Assembly: GCA_964474635.1 (NCBI GenBank)
Contig: CAYYTT010000005.1
Location: forward strand, 1-64,000
DNA from: CAYUYV01 sp964474635
GTDB lineage: Bacteria > Pseudomonadota > Alphaproteobacteria > JAJFIK01
Direction of reading: 5' to 3'
Length of the DNA stretch: 64,000 bases
Position numbers and translations under genes: made by a program. Of this stretch, positions 53,806 through 60,930 are shown one piece after another (position 1 is the stretch's first letter; each line of letters opens with the position of its first letter). The notes under the pieces are model-generated. The model had not been told where the DNA came from, searched no databases, and was given only the letters and a program-made list of their open reading frames with translations.

Positions 53806-54741
53806 TTACGCAGAACACGATGCTCCGCCCAGAACGCAGAACTGCGCGCAGTAACGGTGTTTCAATTTGATCGGCTCAAGGGCGCGGGGCAAATCCGCGC
53901 CTAAGGAGAATGCCGGATCATAGGGCAGCAGCGTGCAGGCCACGACGTCCGGGGCCTGCGCGCCGCGTCGCTTCACGATCATGCGTGAGGAGGCGCACAT
54001 GATGGCGCGCGGGTCCTTGTCCAGGATCGACCAGCAGGCGCTGGTGATTTCGGGAACCTCCGTGTGCCCGTCCATTTCCGGAAAAACGACGAGATGTTCC
54101 GGATCATGGGGATCGATGGGCCAGCCGCGCGTCGCAATCAGGTTCGCATAGCCCGTGTGCGGATCGGGATCCTCCGGCCCGGTAAAGCCTGCCCGGCCGG
54201 CGAGCGCCAATCGAAAGCCCCGGGCCGCGAGCCAATCGATCCCCTCGCAGGCCTCCGCGAAGGCACCCGCACCCCGTTCCTCGTCATGGGGGCCGGCGGC
54301 CCAGTGGTCCAAACTGACGCGCAAGGTCAGCCGGTCCGCGTGCCGTGCCCGCAAGCGCTCCAGGCCCTCTTGGACGCGCGGGCGCATCATGGGGCGCATG
54401 GCATTCGTCAGCACAAGGGCTTTATGGCCGCGCGCCAGGGCATCCCCGATCAGATCGATGATATCGGGGTTGAGGAAGGGCTCGCCGCCCGTGAAGCCGA
54501 TTTCGATGGGCCCGGGCGCCAGCACGGCGACGGCGTCGAGATAGGGCGCGATCTCGGCCGCCGTCACGTAAACAAGAGCATCATTTTTCGGTGAACTCTC
54601 GATGTAGCAATTCGTACAGGCGATATTGCACAAGGTGCCGGTGTTGATCCAAAGCGTCTTGAAGCGGTCGAAGGGGACTTGCGCCCTTGGTTCGCCTGTC
54701 GCCGTCCAGTCCGGGTCGTGGAAGGGTCTGCCTGCGGTCAA
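53806..54741 (-). CDS. Radical SAM protein with cysteine-rich C-terminus
   Basis: 311 residues. The [4Fe-4S]-binding CxxxCxxC motif is C38-C42-C45 (TLCNIACTNCYIE), followed by GFTGGEPFLNPDI (SAM-binding GGE) and VLTNAM. Six further cysteines in the last ~85 residues (ACW, MCAS, ACTL, YCAQFC, SC) may bind an auxiliary cluster, as in SPASM/twitch proteins. The start is TTG, 6 nt after GGAGG. It lies 45 bp after an enoyl-CoA hydratase gene on the same strand. Substrate unknown. Confidence 0.82.
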   Translation of the reverse strand: MTAGRPFHDPDWTATGEPRAQVPFDRFKTLWINTGTLCNIACTNCYIESSPKNDALVYVTAAEIAPYLDAVAVLAPGPIEIGFTGGEPFLNPDIIDLIGDALARGHKALVLTNAMRPMMRPRVQEGLERLRARHADRLTLRVSLDHWAAGPHDEERGAGAFAEACEGIDWLAARGFRLALAGRAGFTGPEDPDPHTGYANLIATRGWPIDPHDPEHLVVFPEMDGHTEVPEITSACWSILDKDPRAIMCASSRMIVKRRGAQAPDVVACTLLPYDPAFSLGADLPRALEPIKLKHRYCAQFCVLGGASCSA

Positions 54742-54786
54742 ATCGTGCCTCCGTCGTTGCCGCGGTCCTCCCCTCCCACAACCATT

Positions 54787-55698
54787 TTACGCCAGATCGA
54801 TCAAGCGGCCATTCTCATCGCGCAATTCAGGGCCCAGAACCCGCGCGCGGCCGTCACCGAATTTTTCGTCGCGTTCGCGCATGGTCGTTTTGAGGCCCTT
54901 TTCCGCCACGGACTGCCGGAACCCGTCGGCGGCCCGGGTGTTATGGCCGCGCACGTCGTTTTCGCAAGCCAGCCTTTGCAGGGTGCGCGCGCCCATCAGT
55001 TCCAGACCCAAATTGATGATGCGTTTGTTGGCGCTCAGCAGATCCGGATCAATGAGCGCCAAACGGTCCGCAAGCTGTTCGACTTCGCCTTCGAGATACT
55101 CGCCAGGTACTGCTTTCATCACGAGGCCGATGATCTGAGCCTCCGCGCCCGTCACCGTGTCGCCCGTCAGCATCAGGCGCTTGGCCCATTGGGGCCCCAC
55201 ATTGTAAAGCCACATATTGGTGGGCAGGGCGCCGAGGTCCCGAGCCGGCGGAAAGCCGAAAATGGCGTCATCGGCCGCGATCACCATGTCGCACAGAAGG
55301 GCGATGTCCGTGCCGCCGGCCATGCAGTAGCCGTGCACCTGGGCGATGACGGGCTTGTGCATATCAAAGAGGGCCATGCGGTAGCGCTGCTGACGCTCCA
55401 GCTGCCAGGCGTCATCGTCGAGGCGCCGGGCACCGCGGTAGGATTTATCCGCTGACTGAGCGCGTGAGACGGGCACGTTCCCGTCGCGCCCTGAAAGGTC
55501 ATAGCCCGCGCAAAAGGCCCGTCCCGTGCCCTTTAGAATGACGCAATGGACGTCGAGGTCGTTGTCAGCCTCCCACAGGGCTTCGCTGAGTTCGGCCTGC
55601 ATCTTGACCGACAGGGCATTTAGCTTGTCGGGCTTGTTCAGCGTGATGCGCGCGCGTCCGTTTTCGGTTTCATAAAGAACGGTCTCAAAGCCTTCCAT
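54787..55698 (-). CDS. Enoyl-CoA hydratase/isomerase family protein
   Basis: 303 residues, slightly longer than the usual ~260. Crotonase features: ITLNKPDKLNALS, oxyanion-hole segments FCAGYDLSG and VHGYCMAGGTDIALLCDMVIAADDA. The position equivalent to catalytic Glu144/Glu164 is unclear (GFPPARDLGALP), so the reaction may differ from hydration. The ~50-residue C-terminal extension is charged. ATG 55698 follows GGGAGGG; the frame upstream is proline-rich noncoding sequence. It is probably co-transcribed with the radical SAM gene. Confidence 0.83.
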   Translation of the reverse strand: MEGFETVLYETENGRARITLNKPDKLNALSVKMQAELSEALWEADNDLDVHCVILKGTGRAFCAGYDLSGRDGNVPVSRAQSADKSYRGARRLDDDAWQLERQQRYRMALFDMHKPVIAQVHGYCMAGGTDIALLCDMVIAADDAIFGFPPARDLGALPTNMWLYNVGPQWAKRLMLTGDTVTGAEAQIIGLVMKAVPGEYLEGEVEQLADRLALIDPDLLSANKRIINLGLELMGARTLQRLACENDVRGHNTRAADGFRQSVAEKGLKTTMRERDEKFGDGRARVLGPELRDENGRLIDLA

Positions 55699-55793
55699 GG
55701 GGCCCTCCCGGTGTTCTTGGGGCTTCCATGCTGGAGCCAACGGCCCGGCGCGGCAAGGGTGGGGGGGCGGGGGAGGCTTTGCCCGATCCGGCG

Positions 55794-56126
55794 TTATTCT
55801 CGCAGGCCTCCCGCTTGGGCCCGTTCGACCGAGAGTGCCACACGCTCGCAGGCCTTGAGATGGGCCATCATGACAAAGAGATTGTCGGCACGCAGATTGT
55901 CTTCGGCGCTGCGCAGCCACATGAGGCTCGTGGGGGGGGGGTAGAGTTGCGCACCGAGGTCTTCAAAGCCCACGGTCGCATTGACATCATTGCGCGGCAG
56001 GACCTCCCCGGCCTCAAGATCGCCATCGATGAACGCTTGCAGGGCGTCTTGAAGCAAGCCAACGCGAAATTCAGGATCACGCAACGGTCGCGCTTGCACG
56101 GTCTTCTTAAAGTCTCTGGTCAACAC
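55794..56126 (-). CDS. Orphan RelE-partner-type antitoxin (HTH) protein
   Basis: 110 residues. LTRDFKKTVQARPLRDPEFRVGLLQDALQAFIDGDLEAGEVLPRNDVNATVGFEDLGAQL matches the start of HTH antitoxins that pair with RelE/ParE toxins. The following PPPTSLMWLRSAEDNLRADNLFVMMAHLKA aligns with their second helix-turn-helix half. No toxin gene lies next to it. The start is GTG (56126) or TTG (56123), both inside the third copy of a 16-bp repeat, with no good ribosome site. A run of ten C on the coding strand (55932-55941) encodes the PPP. Confidence 0.55.
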   Translation of the reverse strand: MLTRDFKKTVQARPLRDPEFRVGLLQDALQAFIDGDLEAGEVLPRNDVNATVGFEDLGAQLYPPPTSLMWLRSAEDNLRADNLFVMMAHLKACERVALSVERAQAGGLRE

Positions 56127-56156
56127 AGTCTTTGGTCAACACAGTCCCTGGTCAAC
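56109..56156 (-). repeat. Three 16-bp direct repeats at the start of the antitoxin-like gene
   Basis: On the minus strand the unit GTTGACCAGAGACTTT recurs three times with small changes (56156-56141, 56140-56125, 56124-56109). Each contains TTGACC, close to a -35 hexamer. The first two lie upstream and the third overlaps the first codons, as expected for operator sites. Confidence 0.75.
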
Positions 56157-56262
56157 GCCATGGCGATCGACCTTCTGGGAGGGATGGGGCGGAAACGCCG
56201 CTCTTGGAGTCCCAGTTTCCACCCCATAGTCCCAAAGCAGCTTGTGCCTTCAAAGGGGCCGA

Positions 56263-58794
56263 TCAGTAGCGTACCGCGAAGCGGGCGCTGTAGAAGCGGG
56301 GCGGGCCGGCAATGAAGGTCGGGATGCCAAAGGCACCGCCCGTGTTGCCCGCATCGATGATAAAGTCCTGATCAAGAAGGTTTTGGGCCTCCAGCGTGAT
56401 GCTGAATTTCTCGTCCTTAGCCACGTACCCGGCCCGGATGTTCACAAGACCGTAGGCCTCCTGAGAGATCTCCGGGATGGTGTAGAGAAGACCGCCCGTC
56501 ATCGGGTCGAAAACCGGAATGTCGGCCTGATTTTCGTCCTCAAAGAAAACCCGCGATTGCCAGGTATAGGTTGGCGTGATGAACAACTCGCCCCGCTCGC
56601 CCAGGTCGTGTGTGTAGGTCAGGCCAGCCGACAGGGAGTGGTCCGGGCTCAGACGGAACTGATTGCCGCCGAAGACGAGCGGATTGCCGTTATCGTCCTC
56701 ATCGTCGAAGCGGGCCCGGCTGAAGCCGTATGTCGCGAACAGTTCCAGGTTTTCCAGCGGGTTGGCGAAGATCTGAGCCTCCACCCCGATGGCATCGGCC
56801 CCGCCGGCGTTGATGGTTTCGGCCAGACCCGTGGTCACGTCGATGATCGTCGTGATGAAATCGCTGTAGTCATAGTAGTAGACCGAGCCGGAGGCCTCGA
56901 TTTTGCCGTCCCAGAACAGGCCCTTTGCGCCGATCTCGTAGCTGTCCACGATTTCGTCCGGGAACGTCTCGAAACCGGCGAAGACCGGGCCTACCACATT
57001 GACATCGACCACTTCCGGCCGGCGGCCCCGGGCATAGGAGCCATAAAGATTGACGCCGCCTGGCGCCTGATACTGCACCACCGCCCGCCAGACGAAATCC
57101 GAGAAAGTCTCTTCGGGACTTTCGATGATGATGTTGCCCGTGTCGGCCGCCAGAATCGTCTCGATGGGCTCCCCGTCGAGGGGATTTGTGATGGGCCCAC
57201 CGGTCAGAATGCCAAGGGCGGCAAGGCCGCTCACGCCTTCCACGACGCCGCCGGAAAAGCCAGTCACCTTTTCGTCCCGGCTCCACCGGATGCCGCCCGT
57301 CACACTGAGCCGGTCCGTGAGGTTCACGGTCAAGTCGGCAAAGACGTCAAAGGCGGCATTGTCGGCAAAGTTCGTGAATTGCTCCTGGAAGAAGGGGCTC
57401 ACAAGGTTGAAGGGCGGTGTGGTCTGAAGCACGGGCTCCAGCAGGGCCGGATTGCCGGTCAGGAAAATCTGGGAAAGGCCCGGATCGCCGAAGAGGAACG
57501 TGGCATCCGCCGGCAAGCCAAAGGCCGCTGCCAGATCCGCATTGCTGCCTGTGGCGGCGATGGAGGAGAAGAGGGCCAGGACACCGCGCTCGTCGAAGCC
57601 GAGCGGTACGGCCTGTTCGCCATTTTCAAAGAAGATGTTCCCGCCGATGAAGCCGCGAAACCGTCCGCCGGCGTCGTAGTTCAGGCGGATTTCCTCGCTC
57701 CACTGGCTGCCCGCCGCGTCTTCGGCAAAGATCAGCAGATCGAAGGCCGTGCCATCCGGGTCAAACACTTCAACGGAGTCGAACTCGCGGTAGGCGGCGA
57801 TATTGGTCAGGGTCCAGTCGTCGTTGATTTCGAAGACGATTTCCGTCGTGACGCCCCACACTTCCCGGTCGACGCTCAGCGGCGTTCCGCCCAGAAAGTT
57901 TCCAAAGGTGTTGAGGGAAGCAACGTCATTGGGATCGGTATTGCCGCCTAGGGCCGGGATCACGCCGCTTTTAAAACTGCTGCCAGTGGGCGTGTCGTGC
58001 TGATAAGAGGCGATGACATCGACCCGCAGACGCTCCGTGGGCGTCCAGCGGACGACGCCGCGCACGGCCGTGGTGTCCGTACCGTTCAAGTCCCGGCCCG
58101 TGTTGTTGTCCAGATAGCCGTTCCGGAAGGAATACTGGCCCGACAGGCGCACGGCCAATTCATTGTCGATGATGGGGATGTTCAGATAGGCGTCCACTTC
58201 GTCATGGGACAGATTGCCGATCTGGTAGGACGCGCCGAAGCCAAACTCGTTTTCGGGACGCTTGGAAATAAGCGAGACCGCGCCGATCTGGGCGCTGCGC
58301 CCGAACAGGGTGCCTTGCGGACCTTTGAGAACCTCGACCCGCTCCAGGTCGAACAACTGCACCACGGAGCCGCGCGAGCGCGAGATGGTCACCCCGTCCT
58401 GGAACACCGAGACACGCGGTTCGATGTTCGAGGCGCCAGAGTCCGAGGTGATGCCACGGATCACGAACCCTGGATTGTTCACGCTCTGCTCCTGCACCAC
58501 GAGGCCGGGCACGAAGCGGGACAGTTCATCGAATTCCGTCACCCCGATGGCGTCAAGGAACTCGCCGTCATAGGCGGTGATATTGATGGGCACGTCGAGG
58601 ATCGATTCCTCGCGCTTTTGTGCCGTCACCACGATCGTCTCGACCCCGCCGGCCTCGGTTGCGGGCGTTGGCGTTGTGGGGGCTGTCTGGTCCGTATCCT
58701 GGGCAAAGCCCGGGCCGGCCAGCAGAACGGCGCTCGCGCACACTCCGGCCAAAAGCCAGCCGCGTAGGTTTGACGGGTCGCGCAAGGTCGTCAT
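56263..58794 (-). CDS. TonB-dependent outer-membrane receptor
   Basis: 843 residues. Signal peptide (GWLLAGVCASAVLLAGPGFAQ), TonB box-like segment (VETIVVTAQKREESILDVP), plug domain (~60-170, FVIRGITSDSG..., VEVLKGPQGTLFGRSAQIGAVSLISKRP) and a 22-strand barrel ending ...YSARFAVRY with an aromatic C-terminus. It belongs to the large catabolic receptor group of alphaproteobacteria, importing an unknown ligand with TonB-ExbBD energy. Start ATG with GGGGGAC upstream. Neighbouring catabolic genes suggest an organic substrate rather than iron, but this is inference. Confidence 0.92.
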   Translation of the reverse strand: MTTLRDPSNLRGWLLAGVCASAVLLAGPGFAQDTDQTAPTTPTPATEAGGVETIVVTAQKREESILDVPINITAYDGEFLDAIGVTEFDELSRFVPGLVVQEQSVNNPGFVIRGITSDSGASNIEPRVSVFQDGVTISRSRGSVVQLFDLERVEVLKGPQGTLFGRSAQIGAVSLISKRPENEFGFGASYQIGNLSHDEVDAYLNIPIIDNELAVRLSGQYSFRNGYLDNNTGRDLNGTDTTAVRGVVRWTPTERLRVDVIASYQHDTPTGSSFKSGVIPALGGNTDPNDVASLNTFGNFLGGTPLSVDREVWGVTTEIVFEINDDWTLTNIAAYREFDSVEVFDPDGTAFDLLIFAEDAAGSQWSEEIRLNYDAGGRFRGFIGGNIFFENGEQAVPLGFDERGVLALFSSIAATGSNADLAAAFGLPADATFLFGDPGLSQIFLTGNPALLEPVLQTTPPFNLVSPFFQEQFTNFADNAAFDVFADLTVNLTDRLSVTGGIRWSRDEKVTGFSGGVVEGVSGLAALGILTGGPITNPLDGEPIETILAADTGNIIIESPEETFSDFVWRAVVQYQAPGGVNLYGSYARGRRPEVVDVNVVGPVFAGFETFPDEIVDSYEIGAKGLFWDGKIEASGSVYYYDYSDFITTIIDVTTGLAETINAGGADAIGVEAQIFANPLENLELFATYGFSRARFDDEDDNGNPLVFGGNQFRLSPDHSLSAGLTYTHDLGERGELFITPTYTWQSRVFFEDENQADIPVFDPMTGGLLYTIPEISQEAYGLVNIRAGYVAKDEKFSITLEAQNLLDQDFIIDAGNTGGAFGIPTFIAGPPRFYSARFAVRY

Positions 58795-58908
58795 GGTTGG
58801 GTCCCCCGGAACTGTGCCTGAAATCCCCTTCAGAAACAGGGCGGTTGACGACGGGCCCGTGACTGATTTGCGAAGCTTCGATGATATTTTGTCATCACGA
58901 AACCGTGC

Positions 58909-59646
58909 TCACGCCGCGTCGTGGAAAATGAGGCCCAAGGTCGTGCGCGTGCCCGCCCTGATGACGCTCACCCCATGACGCATCTGGCTGCGCAGCCAGC
59001 CCCGTGCGCCGGCTCGCGGCCGATCCCGCACGGGGAAGATTGCGGCCGCGCCTTGGCTCAAGGACACAACGAGAGGGCGCGACTGCATGCGGGGGCGCTG
59101 CTCCACGAGCACGAGTTCGCCGCCCGTGAAATCCTGCCCCGGCCGACTGAGCAGGAAAACCATCTGCAAAGGAAAGTGGATCTCGCCGTAAAGGTCTTGG
59201 TGGAGACAGTTATAATCGCCCTGGCCGTAGCGCAGCAGCAACGGGGTCGGACGGGTCTGCCCGGCGGCGGCGCACCGCTCCTGCAGGGCCTGAAGGCTGC
59301 CGGGCCAATCGGCGGTCTGCCCCAGTAGGCCTGCCCACCGGTTCGCGACGGCCGCGAGTGGGGGATAGAACGCCGCGCGCAGGTCTCCCACGACCTTGGG
59401 CAAGGGCTGCGCGAAATATTTGTACGCGCCCCGCCCGAAGCCGTGCCGGGCCATGACGACCGTGGAGCGAAACGCCGTTTGCGGACGATCATAGAGCGCG
59501 CTGAGTTGCGCGCAATGCTCCGGGGACAGAAGGGGCGGCGTCACGGCCGCCCCATCCTCATCGAGCTGTCGGTTGAGATCGGCCCAGTCGAGACTTGAGA
59601 CCAGGGACGGGGCATCCACGTCCGGCGGGGTCAGGGGCGTGTTCAT
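58909..59646 (-). CDS. 2OG-Fe(II) oxygenase (PF09859-like), ada-linked
   Basis: 245 residues. The iron-binding HxD is in NCLHQDLYGEIHFPLQMVFLLS and the distal histidine in MRHGVSVIRAGTRTTLGLIFHD, whose arginine would bind 2-oxoglutarate. The fold resembles a prolyl-hydroxylase-type double-stranded beta-helix rather than classic AlkB. Its ATG overlaps the ada stop codon (ATGA), so the two are translated together; a role in alkylated nucleic-acid repair is inferred from this link. Confidence 0.8.
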   Translation of the reverse strand: MNTPLTPPDVDAPSLVSSLDWADLNRQLDEDGAAVTPPLLSPEHCAQLSALYDRPQTAFRSTVVMARHGFGRGAYKYFAQPLPKVVGDLRAAFYPPLAAVANRWAGLLGQTADWPGSLQALQERCAAAGQTRPTPLLLRYGQGDYNCLHQDLYGEIHFPLQMVFLLSRPGQDFTGGELVLVEQRPRMQSRPLVVSLSQGAAAIFPVRDRPRAGARGWLRSQMRHGVSVIRAGTRTTLGLIFHDAA

Positions 59647-60746
59647 GTGCCGGCGCTCCGCCGGCGCTCGGCGTCGAGCAGGGCCCGCTTGCGCTCCATA
59701 CCCCAGCGGTAGCCGCCCAGGCCCCCGTCACCGCGCAGGACCCGGTGGCAGGGCACCAGAACGCCGATCCGGTTCGCCCCGCAGGCCGAGGCCGCAGCCC
59801 GCACGGCCTTGGGCGCCCCGATGCCGGCCGCCACCTCGCCGTAACTCACCACCGAGCCTTCCGTCACGGACAACAAAAACCGCCAGACCTTGATTTGAAA
59901 GGCCGTCCCCTGAAGGTCAAGCGGCAGATCCGGGCGCGGGCCCGAACCGGCCAGATGCCCATCAAGGGCCGTCATCCAGGCATCAAGCTCGGCCGCCTTG
60001 CACGCGGCGGATGGGGCCAGGGTCGCCGCCGGGAACTCGTCCTGGAGCTGCGCAAGGAGGCTGGCCTCGTCCGCCCCGAACATCACGAAGCAGACGCCCC
60101 GGCCCGTCGCGCCCATCATCAGGGGCCCGAGGGCCGTCGGCCGGCAGGCATAGGCAATGGTTTCCCCCGCACCGCCTGACCGGTAGGCCGAGGGCGTCAT
60201 GCCGATCCGCCCGGCCGCCGCGCCGTAAACCCGGCTCGTCGAGCCGTAGCCGGCCTCGAAGATGGCGCCCGCGACCCCGTCGCCCGAACGCAGCAGCGTC
60301 TTCAGCCGACCCAGACGGGCCGCGTCCTGGAATGCCTTGGGCGAGACACCGAACGCGGCTCGGAAGGCGCGGTTCAGGACGGCCGGCGTGAGGCCGGCCC
60401 GCGCGGCAAGGTCCGCGGCCGTCAGCGTCTCGTCCGCATGGGCCTCGATGTGCCGGGCCAGCGCGGTCAGGGCGGCGATATCGCGGGCCGTCTCGGTCGG
60501 TCGGCACCGTTTGCAGGGGCGAAACCCGGCCGCCTGGGCCGCCGCGCCATCGGGAAAGAAGCGCAGGTTCTCCGGCCGGGCCGGGCGTGCGGCGCAGGTG
60601 GGCCGGCAAAAGACGCCCGTGGTGATGACGGCGTAAACGAACCGCCCGTCCCAAGTCGGGTCGCGTCGGGCAATGGCGGCGCGCATTTCGGGCTCCGGCC
60701 ACGGGGTGCGGGCCTTCTGCAGCGTGGGTGCCTGGGAATTGGACAT
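59643..60746 (-). CDS. ada: Ada: methylation-responsive activator and O6-alkylguanine-DNA alkyltransferase
   Basis: 367 residues. N-terminal Ada zinc domain with four cysteines (FCRPTCAARPA and FRPCKRCRP); one of these accepts methyl from phosphotriesters. An AraC-type helix-turn-helix follows (ETLTAADLAARAGLTPAVLNRAFRAAFGVSPKAFQDAARLG), then the methyltransferase domain with PCHRV (active cysteine ~333). Methylated Ada activates its own operon. ATG 60746 follows GAGGAGG; an earlier ATG at 60770 is possible. It is followed by the overlapping 2OG oxygenase gene. Confidence 0.93.
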   Translation of the reverse strand: MSNSQAPTLQKARTPWPEPEMRAAIARRDPTWDGRFVYAVITTGVFCRPTCAARPARPENLRFFPDGAAAQAAGFRPCKRCRPTETARDIAALTALARHIEAHADETLTAADLAARAGLTPAVLNRAFRAAFGVSPKAFQDAARLGRLKTLLRSGDGVAGAIFEAGYGSTSRVYGAAAGRIGMTPSAYRSGGAGETIAYACRPTALGPLMMGATGRGVCFVMFGADEASLLAQLQDEFPAATLAPSAACKAAELDAWMTALDGHLAGSGPRPDLPLDLQGTAFQIKVWRFLLSVTEGSVVSYGEVAAGIGAPKAVRAAASACGANRIGVLVPCHRVLRGDGGLGGYRWGMERKRALLDAERRRSAGT

Positions 60747-60930
60747 GACGGGACCTCCTCTTGTGCTCATGTCCCGCACCGTGCCGCACGCTACCAGCGC
60801 TCGCGCTCCGATTACGCCGCGCAATTCGCAACGCGCGCGTGGGTCGTAGGGCAGGCTTAAAGCCTCCTTAGTGGGGTATCTGCTATGTCTCGGGTAGTGC
60901 GCGCGCAGTGTTGTTTTGGGAGGCTCAAAC

